A DNA stretch of 55,822 bases from Gordonia sp. (in: high G+C Gram-positive bacteria) (GTDB taxonomy: Bacteria; Actinomycetota; Actinomycetes; Mycobacteriales; Mycobacteriaceae). Shown one piece after another: positions 17,440 to 26,090 of the stretch (its first letter is position 1; every line of letters starts with the position of its first letter). Location: positions 1 to 55,822 of the forward strand of contig NZ_JAGQTN010000078.1 of assembly GCF_020438995.1 (NCBI RefSeq), read 5' to 3'. The position numbers were made by a program, and so were the translations under genes. The notes beneath the pieces are model-generated. The model was not told the DNA's origin, did no database searches, and was given only the letters and a program-made list of their open reading frames with translations.

Positions 17440-18720
17440 ATGAGTGAAGACACAACGACGGTGTCCGATAAGTCCGGTAAGCGCGAGTTCGACGTCGTCG
17501 TGTTCGGTGCGACGGGCTTCGTCGGCGAACTCACCGCACGCTACCTGGCCACACATGCCCCGGTCGGGACCAAGATCGCGCTGGCCGGGCGTTCGGAGGC
17601 CAAACTCGTCGCATTGCGTGAACGCATCGGCGGGGCCGCAACCGACTGGCCGGTCATCGTCGCCGACGCGGACTCACCTGCTTCCCTCGATGCGATGGTC
17701 TCCCGCACCCGCGTGGTATGCACCACCGTCGGCCCGTACCTCAAGTACGGCGAGGCACTGGTGGTGGCCGCGGCGACCGCCGGCACCGACTACGTCGACC
17801 TGACCGGCGAGGTGCCGTTCGTGCGGTTCTCCATCGACAAGGCCCACGATCTCGCCGCGGGCTCCGGTGCGCGCATCGTGCATTCGTGCGGTTTCGACTC
17901 GATTCCGTCGGATCTGACGGTGTGGGCGCTGTATCGCAAGATCGCCGCCGACCGCGCCGGGGAGCTCACCGACACCACATTCGTGTTGCAGTCCTTCCGT
18001 GGCGGGGTGTCGGGCGGCACCATCGATTCAGTGCGGGTCATCGCCGATCAGGCCAAGGACTCACAGGTACGCAGGCTTATGCTCAATCCGCAGGCGCTGT
18101 CGTCGGGCCCGGGCGACCCGCCCCGATCCGAAATGCGTTCGGAGCCCAGCGATCTCAATATCGTATCGGCCCGCAAGGTGGATCCGTCACTATCGGGGAC
18201 ACTGGCCCCGTTCTTCATGGCCTCGCACAACACCCGCATCGTCCGGCGCTCGAATGCTTTGCTGGAAGGCGGTTATGGCGCGAACTTCCACTACGGCGAG
18301 ACGATGAACGTCGGCGACATTCCGGTGGTGTCGGCGGTCACCGCCGGGCTCGTCGGGGTGGGCACAGGCGCATTCCTGGGCGCCATGAGTTTCGGGCCGA
18401 CGCGTCGGCTGCTGGACCGGGTACTGCCCGCACCCGGCGAGGGACCGAACCAAAAGACCAGGGACAAAGGACATTTCACTGCCGAGGCGTTCACCACCAG
18501 CACCACCGGCCGACGCTACCGGGCCCGCTTCCGTGGCCACGGCGATCCCGGCTACAAGGCGACCGCGGTGATGCTCGGCGAGAGCGCCCTGGCCCTGGCC
18601 CTCGACCGCGACAGGCTCCCCGACCACCACGGGGTGCTCACCCCGGCAGTGGCGATGGGCGATGTCCTCACCGAACGCCTGAACCACGCGGGCTTCTCCA
18701 TCGGCGCGGTAGCGCTGTAA
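17440..18720 (+). CDS. Saccharopine-dehydrogenase-like trans-acting enoyl reductase family protein
   Basis: 426 residues from the ATG at 17440 (MSEDTTTVSDK). An N-terminal Rossmann fold with FDVVVFGATGFVGELTARYLA (GxTGFVG, NADP binding) and LAGRSEAKL, then VGPYLKYGEALVVAA, YVDLTGEVPF and HSCGFDSIPSDL, which are marks of the family that includes mycobacterial Rv2449c and the trans-acting reductase Rv2953. A hydrophobic segment (about residues 295-320, VVSAVTAGLVGVGTGAFLGA) suggests membrane contact. Substrate unknown; a lipid is likely from the family. Confidence 0.85.
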   Translation: MSEDTTTVSDKSGKREFDVVVFGATGFVGELTARYLATHAPVGTKIALAGRSEAKLVALRERIGGAATDWPVIVADADSPASLDAMVSRTRVVCTTVGPYLKYGEALVVAAATAGTDYVDLTGEVPFVRFSIDKAHDLAAGSGARIVHSCGFDSIPSDLTVWALYRKIAADRAGELTDTTFVLQSFRGGVSGGTIDSVRVIADQAKDSQVRRLMLNPQALSSGPGDPPRSEMRSEPSDLNIVSARKVDPSLSGTLAPFFMASHNTRIVRRSNALLEGGYGANFHYGETMNVGDIPVVSAVTAGLVGVGTGAFLGAMSFGPTRRLLDRVLPAPGEGPNQKTRDKGHFTAEAFTTSTTGRRYRARFRGHGDPGYKATAVMLGESALALALDRDRLPDHHGVLTPAVAMGDVLTERLNHAGFSIGAVAL

Positions 18721-18749
18721 GTCACCGCCCTGTAGTCACTGTCGTGTGG

Positions 18750-20321
18750 TCATTCCGGTTCGACCGGCTTGCGGGCGCGGAGCCTGCCGGCCAACGAGCC
18801 CGTCAGACGTAACAACACGCGCACCCGCTCTCTGTCGACGACGGCCAGTGCCAGTCCGTATACGACCCCGTAGACGAGGCATTCCACGATTACCCGCGGC
18901 AGGCCCGGTTGTTCGTCGACCAGCAGTATCCGGCCGGCGATGAGCGGAGCGAACGAAATGACCGCCGCCGCTCCCGCCGGTACCACGCAGCGCAAGGTCT
19001 CCCGGCCGCTCACCCCGACGATGGGTCGCGCGCACATGACACACGCCGCGCCGGTGGCCAGCGACATGACCGACAGCACAATACCGACGTACACCAGCCC
19101 GTGGTGGGCGGCGACGAGAACGGCCGGAACCCCCACGCCGAGGTCGACGATCGACAGCCACATCAGCACCCGCGTTCGGCCGGCCCCTTTGACGGCTTCG
19201 CCGGCCACCGCGTAGAGCGCCATCCCCGGGCCGACACCGGCCAGCCCCTCCGCCAGTACGCCCGCCGGCCGCCACTGCTCCCCCAGCAACGCCACCATGA
19301 CCGGTTCGCCCGCCACGATCATCACCAGACCGACGGGGGCGGCCACACACCAGATCCAGCCGAGTGCGCGCAGGTATGCGTGGCGGAAGCGTTCGGCTTC
19401 CCCCGCGATCGCGGCGAATGCCGGCAACAGCACATACGAGCACACCTGGATGATGGCGATCGACGGCATCATTCCCAGCCGCAGACCGTAGCGGAACTGC
19501 CCGAGTTTCGGGGTGCCCAGCACCCGGCCGACGATCGTCTGGTTCAGCACATCCCGGCTCTGCTCGGCGAGCGCGTAGACCAGCAGCGGCGCCGAGAACG
19601 TAGCCAGCTCCCGCCATATCCGGAACGAGGCCAGCCGCAGCGACGGACGCCACCGTGCCAGCCACCAGCTCATGATCACCCACACGATCTGCGAGAGATA
19701 CGTCCCGATGACCATCGACCACGCACCGAATCCGGCCAGCGCCAGCGAGATCGCCGTCACCGCATAGGTGATGGTCACGATCGGGTCGATGACCAGCCTG
19801 CGGTAGAACTTCATCTCGCGCTGCATCAGCGCGTCCGGTACCGCGGTGCACGCATGCAGAATCACCATGCCGCTACTGGCCGCGGCGATCCAGCCGACCT
19901 TGTCACTATGGAAGATCATCGCCAGCAGCGGCGCGGCCGCGGCCACCGCCAGGCCGAATCCGACACCGGTGCAGAACGTGACGACGAGGGCCGTGTTGGC
20001 GGCCCGTTCGATGTCGTGGCGCCGGGCGATGAGTGCCTGCGCCATCGACCCCTGGGTGATCTCGGCGATAAAGCTGAGCAGCACGGTCCCCGCGATGAAC
20101 AGTCCCACCTCGGCCGGTCCGAGCAGCCGGCCCAGGACCAGGGTCTGAACCGCGCCGACCCCCTGGACTATGACCAGCCCGCCGGCCGCCGCCCCGGCGC
20201 CCTTGAGAAGATGCCCGGTCAGTCCACCGGATGCCCCCGGCTCCTTGTCCTCGGGCTCCTTGTCCTCGGGCTCCTTGTCCTCGGGCTCCTTGTCCTCGGG
20301 CTCCGGGGCGCGGTGGGTCAC
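18750..20321 (-). CDS. Wzx-type oligosaccharide flippase (MOP superfamily)
   Basis: About 523 residues, with 12 or more hydrophobic segments in the pattern of polysaccharide flippases (GLVIVQGVGAVQTLVLGRLLGPAEVGLF near the start, then PDALMQREMKFYRR and GRVLGTPKLGQFRYG). It would turn lipid-linked repeat units across the membrane. The GTG at 20321 is chosen because GGAGG lies a few bases upstream and the previous gene ends at 20353. The N-terminal 20-25 residues are four tandem copies of a five-residue acidic unit (EPEDK), encoded by a perfect 15-bp repeat, before the first membrane segment; this tail is cytoplasmic and variable in kind. The C-terminal end is basic. Confidence 0.88.
   Translation of the reverse strand: MTHRAPEPEDKEPEDKEPEDKEPEDKEPGASGGLTGHLLKGAGAAAGGLVIVQGVGAVQTLVLGRLLGPAEVGLFIAGTVLLSFIAEITQGSMAQALIARRHDIERAANTALVVTFCTGVGFGLAVAAAAPLLAMIFHSDKVGWIAAASSGMVILHACTAVPDALMQREMKFYRRLVIDPIVTITYAVTAISLALAGFGAWSMVIGTYLSQIVWVIMSWWLARWRPSLRLASFRIWRELATFSAPLLVYALAEQSRDVLNQTIVGRVLGTPKLGQFRYGLRLGMMPSIAIIQVCSYVLLPAFAAIAGEAERFRHAYLRALGWIWCVAAPVGLVMIVAGEPVMVALLGEQWRPAGVLAEGLAGVGPGMALYAVAGEAVKGAGRTRVLMWLSIVDLGVGVPAVLVAAHHGLVYVGIVLSVMSLATGAACVMCARPIVGVSGRETLRCVVPAGAAAVISFAPLIAGRILLVDEQPGLPRVIVECLVYGVVYGLALAVVDRERVRVLLRLTGSLAGRLRARKPVEPE
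20239..20298. repeat. Four perfect 15-bp tandem repeats inside the flippase gene
   Basis: Unit GGCTCCTTGTCCTCG (plus strand) at 20239, 20254, 20269 and 20284, identical in all four. Reading on the minus strand it encodes EPEDK-type units. Because 15 is a multiple of three, gain or loss of copies keeps the frame. Confidence 0.95.
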
Positions 20322-20352
20322 CGGTTCCTCCGGCCGGGGCACTTCCCCGACA

Positions 20353-21615
20353 TCACCCGAATGCTCTGTCGTAGGCCGCGAACACCGCCGGGCGCGAATA
20401 GACCGCATCGAAGTGAGCCGCCGAGGCGCGCGCGATGCGCGCATTGTGACCCGGCGAGGTCAGCTCACACATCTGCGCACAGATGGCGGCCGGTTCGTCG
20501 GCGACCAGGATCCCGGCGTCGGCACCGCTCACGATGCCCTCGGCGCCGACGGTCGTCGAGACCACCGGGATGCCCCGCGCGAGCGCCTCGATCACCTTGA
20601 GCTTGATTCCCGAACCGAACCGCAGCGGGTTGAGCATCGCCGACGCATCGGCCAGCGCCCCGTTCAAATCCTCGACGAACCCTTCGACGCTCACGCTGTC
20701 GCCGTATCGGCCCGCCAACGCGCGCAACGCTTCCGAGGCCTCCCGGCCGATCACCCGCAGCCGCGCACCGGGGAGCGCGCGCAGGACCAGCGGCCAGATC
20801 TCGCTCAGCAGCCACGTCAACCCGTCGTCGTTGTGCGGCAGGGACAGCAGCCCGAGGAAGACGAACACAGGCCGGCCGGCCTCCGGCTCGCGACGCTCCG
20901 CGTTCGCACCTCCGGGCGCGAGGCGCACCAGCGGGGGCAGCGATCGCACGCGGTCACGGGAAACGCCGGTACGGGCGGCGAGCTCAACAGCCTCAGCCTC
21001 GCTGATCAGCAGGCTGGTGCCGAAGGTGGTGGCCACCCGGTCCTCGCTACGGCGCACCAGTCGTCGTTCGGTGCGCAGCAGCGCGTTGCGGCCGTGCCGG
21101 TTGTCGGCGATCGGGCGCAGCGGCGACGGGACATGGGCGGCGAAGTTGCCCAGCGGCCGGATGTCGACATCGGGAAACCGCCGCGCGGCCGCCAGCATCG
21201 CGGTGTACCGCTCTGAGAACAGGTCGTCGAGGTAACACACCTGTTTCGAGGCACTCTCGTCCGCGTACTGCGCCATGCGCACGGTGTCGTACACCTGCCG
21301 CGAAGGCCGTACCTGTTCGCGGATGCGATCGATGCCGTGGCCGACCGCGCGCGATCGGAGCAACGCCTCCTGGATGCTCGATCGCCCGGTCGTCGCCCGC
21401 AGCGCGACATTGCCGACGGCGGTGAGCCGCCCGGGACCGGGTACGTGGTGCAGGGTCACCGGGAATCGCTCGGGGGGACGCCCGCCAACCAGTAGATAGT
21501 GCACACCGCCGGGCCCGTATCGCTCCCTGAAGTAGTCCACGAATCCGGCGAGGACTACCTTCTTGCCGGCATCGACGGGGTATGGGTCGACCGCACTGAC
21601 CAGCATCACCGTCAT
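20353..21615 (-). CDS. Glycosyltransferase family 4 protein
   Basis: 420 residues with a two-domain GT-B layout. The N-terminal part starts MTVMLVSAVDPYPVDAGKKV (acceptor-side fold). The C-terminal donor domain has PVFVFLGLLSLPHNDDGLTWLL, RVIGREASEALR, VEGFVEDLNGALADASAMLNPLRFGSGIKLKVIEAL (the E-x7-E type region) and GIPVVSTTVGAEGI. It probably adds one sugar to the repeat unit on the cytoplasmic side. It is first in the leftward operon with the flippase, 31 bases apart. The sugar cannot be predicted. Confidence 0.9.
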   Translation of the reverse strand: MTVMLVSAVDPYPVDAGKKVVLAGFVDYFRERYGPGGVHYLLVGGRPPERFPVTLHHVPGPGRLTAVGNVALRATTGRSSIQEALLRSRAVGHGIDRIREQVRPSRQVYDTVRMAQYADESASKQVCYLDDLFSERYTAMLAAARRFPDVDIRPLGNFAAHVPSPLRPIADNRHGRNALLRTERRLVRRSEDRVATTFGTSLLISEAEAVELAARTGVSRDRVRSLPPLVRLAPGGANAERREPEAGRPVFVFLGLLSLPHNDDGLTWLLSEIWPLVLRALPGARLRVIGREASEALRALAGRYGDSVSVEGFVEDLNGALADASAMLNPLRFGSGIKLKVIEALARGIPVVSTTVGAEGIVSGADAGILVADEPAAICAQMCELTSPGHNARIARASAAHFDAVYSRPAVFAAYDRAFG

Positions 21616-22075
21616 CGCATCAGTTCCGTCCGTCGCCGCCCTCTATCAGCGGATGTACTAACTTGTGGCAACACTTACGTGTCGGCCTTCATGCGTACCG
21701 ACGAGGCGAGCCGAACAGCCACGGCGGAAGTCCTGCATAAATCCGGGTCGTCACCGTCCCCGGGTATACCGATCCGATGGAAGTTGAGAGTTATCACACG
21801 CCGCCATGTACGACGGGCCAGCGAGCCCAGAATCCCACCCTATTTCGGGGATGCGAGGGCTCTCGAAATGATGTCAGCCGTAGGCATTTCATGAAATGTA
21901 CCAGAATTTCACATTGGTGCTGATGAGTGAAATGTCACCGCTTCGGCAGGCTTGCTCGACCACGGCCGGACCGCGACCTACCGGTACTATCCACCCTAGT
22001 TAAGGTGGCATCCATATCGACACATAACCGCGGAGCGCCGTCCCGAAGTCGCGACACTAAATGTCCGGAGAGAGC
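21616..22075. promoter_or_regulatory. Divergent control region of the exopolysaccharide locus
   Basis: A 460-base gap between the two divergent operons, visibly richer in A+T than its neighbours. It contains a 14-bp palindrome CATTTCATGAAATG (21885-21898) and an inverted pair ATTTCAC (21906-21912) / GTGAAAT (21927-21933), so TTTCA/TGAAA half-sites occur four times within 50 bases. Further on is CCACC-N8-GGTGG (21991-22008), just after a -10-like TACTAT (21985-21990). No convincing gene lies here. A dimeric regulator binding TTTCA half-sites is the most likely reading. Confidence 0.5.
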
Positions 22076-22726
22076 ATGACACGCCCCATCGGTACCCGCA
22101 CCCGCGCCATCATCAGCGCCGGAGTACTGCTCGGCGCGCTAGTGGGCATGCTGCTGTCCTGGTCCCTGACCCCGAACGAGACCCGCTATGTCGCAAAAGC
22201 CGATGTCGCCCTCCTCCCCCCGAAAAAGCTGTCAACCGCCCGGAGTTCCGGATTCTGGGAGGTGCTCACCGGCGGCCAGTTGCCGAAAACGGTGGCACTG
22301 ATCTATCAGGACACCGACCGGTGGCTTCCGGTGATGGCAGCCGCCGCCGACGTCGAGCAGTCAGATCTCACTCTCACCGCGGCCGCGATTCCGGAGACGA
22401 CCATGCTGACGGTGTCCGTGGAGGCACCGACCTCGACCGCGGCCGAGCGCGGCCTGGCGGCAGTGCTCTCCGCCGCTTCGAGCAACGTCAAAAGCATCGC
22501 CAGACCGTTCGAGGTCGAGGTGATCAAGACGGTGGCAGGCAGTGCCCGGCCGGTCGCGAAGTCCTCGCCGACGCAGGTCGCGATCCTCGGGGCGGCGGCC
22601 GGAGCGCTGCTCGGTCTCGGCGCGGCACTGGCGATCACCCGGGGGGCCGGACGCCACCGCATGCGCGGTGCGGGCGCCGCCGATGAGGCTACGACCAGGC
22701 GTGCCGTGACCAGGCCCTACGAATGA
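22076..22726 (+). CDS. Wzz-like chain-length/polysaccharide co-polymerase membrane protein
   Basis: 216 residues. The ATG at 22076 has GGAGAG just before it; an in-frame ATG at 22061 is possible. It has two membrane segments, residues about 14-33 (AIISAGVLLGALVGMLLSW) and about 172-190 (VAILGAAAGALLGLGAALAI), with a mainly extracytoplasmic middle, the layout of Wzz/YveK chain-length proteins. There is no tyrosine kinase domain; none is seen nearby either. The stop overlaps the start of the polymerase gene (ATGA), so the two are made together. Confidence 0.75.
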   Translation: MTRPIGTRTRAIISAGVLLGALVGMLLSWSLTPNETRYVAKADVALLPPKKLSTARSSGFWEVLTGGQLPKTVALIYQDTDRWLPVMAAAADVEQSDLTLTAAAIPETTMLTVSVEAPTSTAAERGLAAVLSAASSNVKSIARPFEVEVIKTVAGSARPVAKSSPTQVAILGAAAGALLGLGAALAITRGAGRHRMRGAGAADEATTRRAVTRPYE

Positions 22727-24912
22727 ACGCCGCCGGACGCCTGCACCCGGTGACCGCACCGGTCCTGGCTCCCGAACCCCCGTCGACCCCCAGTCAGGGC
22801 ACCCCCAGTCAGGGCACCCCCAGTCAGGGCACCCCCAGTCAGGGCACCCACAGACAGGGCATCCCCCGTCAGGGCGCCCCAAGGGCGGACACATTCCAGA
22901 CGGCGGTGGACCGGATCGTGGTGCAGGCCCGGACCCAGGCTCCGGCGCTGCTCATCGTCGCCGGTCTGGCCGCACTCGGCGCCATCACCGTCGCAGGCAT
23001 GTCCTCGCCGCTTATCATCTGCGCAGTCCCCGTCGCGGTCGCCTTCGCCTGGTTCGTGGCCCAGAACCCGTCGTGGACTGCCGTCACGATCATCGTCGTC
23101 GAAGTGACGAATCTGTCCGGCGTGCTGGCCGGACGCACGTCCCTACCGATCTTCCACGCGTCCGTCGCTCTCGGCGGCACGGCCCTGATCCTGGCGTTGC
23201 GCGAGGAGCAACACAGGCGACGGCTCAACCGGTGGACCGCGGTCGCCGCGGTGCTGCTGGCGTGTTACCTCGCGGGGAAGGCGCTGTCTGCGATAGCCAG
23301 CTCCGATGTTGCCACTTCCGAGGCCGATCTGGTTCGCGCGTTCATCGACTGCTCGTTCGTGCTCCTGGTACTGATGCTCGTCCAGGTGTCCGGTGGCCAC
23401 TGGACGGCCGCCGCGGCATTCGTCGTACCTCTGGCTGTGATGTCGGCGATGACGCTGATCAACGAGCTGGTCTTCGGCGGAACCAATTCACTCGGTGGTT
23501 TCGCCGACGCGACCCAGGCACTCGGCGAGGGCATCACGACGCTGCGATACGGCGGGCCGCTGCCTGATTCGAATTTCTGGGGGCGGCACCTCGTGCTGGG
23601 TCTGTCGCTTGCTGCCGCGCTCACCGCACGGTGCCTGCGCGCGGGTCAACACGCCCGGACTGCATTCTGGCTGGTCGCGGCGTCGCTGCTGCTGATCGGC
23701 ATCTACCTCACCCAGTCCCGGGGCACGTTTCTCGCCGCCGGAGTGGCGCTGTGCGTGTTCGTGGTCCTGGTCGGCCCGACGGCGCGACGGTGGAGCGTCG
23801 TCGCGATCCCCGCGCTCATCGCCGTTCTCCTTCTCACTCCCGGGATCGGTGACCGGCTGTTATCGGCGGCCTCCGAGATCAACTCGAGCAGCACCGACAT
23901 CGCCGACCTCGACCCCTCGCTCCTCGGCCGGATGTCATCCCAGGAGATCGCCCGGCTGATGTTCACCGAACGTCCGGTGTTCGGCTACGGCGCGGGAACC
24001 TACGGCCTTCAGGTGGACGCCCATCAGGACCAGGTGCCTACCGCACTCGGCCGGCCGCTGACCACCGAGCTGGCCCCGAACGCCCCGCACAACCTGTACC
24101 TGGAACTACTCGCCGAAACCGGTGTCGTGGGCCTGATCAGCTGGGCCATCATGTTCGTCGGATTTCTGATTCTCGGACTTATGGGGATCGTCTCCCGGCC
24201 ACGCGACCCCGACCGGCTGCTCACCACGGCGGTGTGCGCGGCGATCGTCGCCTGGGGTGCGGCCAGTATCACCCTGCACATTGCGTATTTCCGCACGTTC
24301 GGCATCATTCTGGCGCTGGCGGCCGCGCTCGCACCGGAGTGGCCGGACGGCCGGGACAGGGTGCGCCACAGCGCGCGACAGGCAGCGGCCGTCATCGCTG
24401 CGGTTGCCGCCGGCGCCTGCACGGCCGGCATCGTACTGATCAATACCCGAGACTCGCAGGATGTCACTGAACAACACGTCACCCTGCGACCCGTCGGTCA
24501 GGTGGACGGCTATTACAGCTACGCACTCAATATCCGCAATCGCAAACAGTTCCTGCCCACCGTGGCGCGGATCATCGACCCCGACGTCGACGGCGTCACC
24601 GTCGCGGCCGACCCGGTCCGGGGGACGATCCGGATCACCGCCACCGCCGCCCCGACGCGAAGCCGCGGCCTTGTCGAGACCGCGGTGAGGCAAGCGCAAA
24701 ACCGCTCCACCAAGTATCTGGGCCACCGTCAGTACAGTTTCACCGAAGTAGGACCGGCCATCACCCGGACCACGGCGTCGATATCACCGCGCGCCGCCAC
24801 CACGGCGGTGATAGCGGGCCTGCTCGTCGCCGTCGGCGGGTGGGCCGTGCTCCGCCCGACTCGACACACCGCCACGACCGGCAAACGAAACCGAGAGGTT
24901 GTCCCTGCATGA
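22723..24912 (+). CDS. O-antigen ligase/Wzy-type polysaccharide polymerase
   Basis: 729 residues. About ten hydrophobic segments between residues 70 and 550, with the Wzy_C/O-antigen ligase region in the middle: LPDSNFWGRHLVLGLSLAAA, LLIGIYLTQSRGTFLAAG, and the large loop with VFGYGAGTYGLQVDAHQD and NAPHNLYLELLAETGVVG. A C-terminal part (about residues 560-710) outside the membrane ends in one more membrane segment (AVIAGLLVAVGGWAVL), giving it a Wzz-like tail that smaller polymerases lack. Near residues 18-52 are tandem five-residue units (TPSQG) coded by 15-bp repeats. It probably joins repeat units delivered by the flippase. It overlaps both neighbours by ATGA. Confidence 0.88.
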   Translation: MNAAGRLHPVTAPVLAPEPPSTPSQGTPSQGTPSQGTPSQGTHRQGIPRQGAPRADTFQTAVDRIVVQARTQAPALLIVAGLAALGAITVAGMSSPLIICAVPVAVAFAWFVAQNPSWTAVTIIVVEVTNLSGVLAGRTSLPIFHASVALGGTALILALREEQHRRRLNRWTAVAAVLLACYLAGKALSAIASSDVATSEADLVRAFIDCSFVLLVLMLVQVSGGHWTAAAAFVVPLAVMSAMTLINELVFGGTNSLGGFADATQALGEGITTLRYGGPLPDSNFWGRHLVLGLSLAAALTARCLRAGQHARTAFWLVAASLLLIGIYLTQSRGTFLAAGVALCVFVVLVGPTARRWSVVAIPALIAVLLLTPGIGDRLLSAASEINSSSTDIADLDPSLLGRMSSQEIARLMFTERPVFGYGAGTYGLQVDAHQDQVPTALGRPLTTELAPNAPHNLYLELLAETGVVGLISWAIMFVGFLILGLMGIVSRPRDPDRLLTTAVCAAIVAWGAASITLHIAYFRTFGIILALAAALAPEWPDGRDRVRHSARQAAAVIAAVAAGACTAGIVLINTRDSQDVTEQHVTLRPVGQVDGYYSYALNIRNRKQFLPTVARIIDPDVDGVTVAADPVRGTIRITATAAPTRSRGLVETAVRQAQNRSTKYLGHRQYSFTEVGPAITRTTASISPRAATTAVIAGLLVAVGGWAVLRPTRHTATTGKRNREVVPA
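22788..22877 (+). repeat. 15-bp tandem repeats inside the polymerase gene
   Basis: Four near-identical units (CCCCAGTCAGGGCAC at 22788, 22803, 22818, 22833) followed by two degenerate units (22848-22877). They encode TPSQG-type units in the cytoplasmic N-terminal tail. Confidence 0.92.
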
Positions 24913-26090
24913 CCCGTCCGACAGTATTCGTGGAATTCTCCCCGTCGGGAGGGCTGTTCCAGTTCGGTGCGCAGCTGGGCCAGGCACTCGCCGCCGACGG
25001 CCGGCAGGTCGAGCTATGGACCGGACCCGACCCCGAACTCTCCTTTCACACCGATGGATTCTCCATCCGTTCGGTGCTGCCCACCTGGCACCCGGCCGAT
25101 CAGGAGGTTCGCTCGCGTGCCGTTCGCCTGATCCGGCGGCCGCTGCGGGCGGCGCAACTGGTGCTGGCCTGGATCGTGCTCGGCGCACTCCTGATCCGGT
25201 CCCGCCCACGCGCCGTCGTCTTCTCACACTGGCGGTTCGCCTTCGAGCCCGCGTTCGTCGCCGTGTACGCCCGGCTCCTGCCTCGGACCGCCTTCGCCCT
25301 GATCGCCCATGAACCCTTTCCCCGGTCCGATGCCAAGGACACCAGCACGGTCAAGTCCGGCCGCGTCCTGCAGGCCTGCTTCGCCGCGGCCTGGCAACAA
25401 CTCGACGTGGTGTTCGTACTTGGTTCGCGCACAAAGGAACTGGTGCAGGATCATTGGCGCCCCCACTGCCCTGTCCTGGTCATCGAACACGGCGACGAGG
25501 GGGCGCTGGACCCCGAACCCGACGCCACCACACCCGTTGCGGACACCGCGCCGGTCGCCCTCTTCTTCGGCACCTGGACCGCGTACAAGGGCATCGACGT
25601 ACTGCTGGACGCGTTCGAACACGTCCGCGCCGAACGTCCGGATGCCGAACTCGTCATGGCCGGAGCGGTGGGCGCCGACGTCGACCTGCCCGCGGTCCTC
25701 GCACGAGCCGAGTCCATCGGGAACGTGACGACGACGACCGGATACATCCCCACCGACCAGGTCGCGCGGATCGTCGGATCGGCCCGCCTGCTGGTCACCC
25801 CCTACGTACGGGCAAGCCAGAGCGGCGTGGTGCACCTGGCGTACACCTTCGGCAGGCCTGTCGTCGCCACGGAGGTCGGTGACCTCGCCGAGGCGGTACA
25901 CGACGGCGAGAACGGCCTGCTCGTGCCGCCGCAGGACCCCGCGGCGCTCGCGGCGGCCATGCTCAAGCTGCTGACCGACCCACAACTGGCCGCAGCTCTC
26001 GGCGCCGCCGGGCACGAACATGTCGCCGGAGCCTGGCAACGCACTGCCACGATCGTCGGCGACGCACTGAAGGAGGCCACGACGCCATGA
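24909..26090 (+). CDS. Glycosyltransferase family 4 protein
   Basis: 393 residues starting MTRPTVFVEFSPSGGLFQFG at the ATG that overlaps the polymerase stop (ATGA). GT-B fold: an N-terminal domain with a membrane-associating hydrophobic helix (about residues 80-98, LVLAWIVLGALLI), then VALFFGTWTAYKGIDVLLDAFE, AELVMAGAVGADVDLPAV, TGYIPTDQVARIVGSARLLVTPYVRASQSGVVHLAYTF and PVVATEVGDLAEAV. The S-Q-S-G-V-V-H segment replaces the more common E-G-F-G donor loop. It acts on the cytoplasmic side to extend the repeat unit; donor and acceptor unknown. Confidence 0.9.
   Translation: MTRPTVFVEFSPSGGLFQFGAQLGQALAADGRQVELWTGPDPELSFHTDGFSIRSVLPTWHPADQEVRSRAVRLIRRPLRAAQLVLAWIVLGALLIRSRPRAVVFSHWRFAFEPAFVAVYARLLPRTAFALIAHEPFPRSDAKDTSTVKSGRVLQACFAAAWQQLDVVFVLGSRTKELVQDHWRPHCPVLVIEHGDEGALDPEPDATTPVADTAPVALFFGTWTAYKGIDVLLDAFEHVRAERPDAELVMAGAVGADVDLPAVLARAESIGNVTTTTGYIPTDQVARIVGSARLLVTPYVRASQSGVVHLAYTFGRPVVATEVGDLAEAVHDGENGLLVPPQDPAALAAAMLKLLTDPQLAAALGAAGHEHVAGAWQRTATIVGDALKEATTP

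Noticed and set aside
20239-20298. CRISPR-like array
   Set aside because: Repeats are directly adjacent, with no spacers, and encode part of a protein; the same holds for 22788-22877. I found no CRISPR array or cas gene in the window.
18909-20600. Long open frame on the plus strand opposite the flippase gene
   Set aside because: Arg/His/Gln-rich text typical of an antisense frame of a high-GC gene; no domain; the minus-strand flippase is clearly real.
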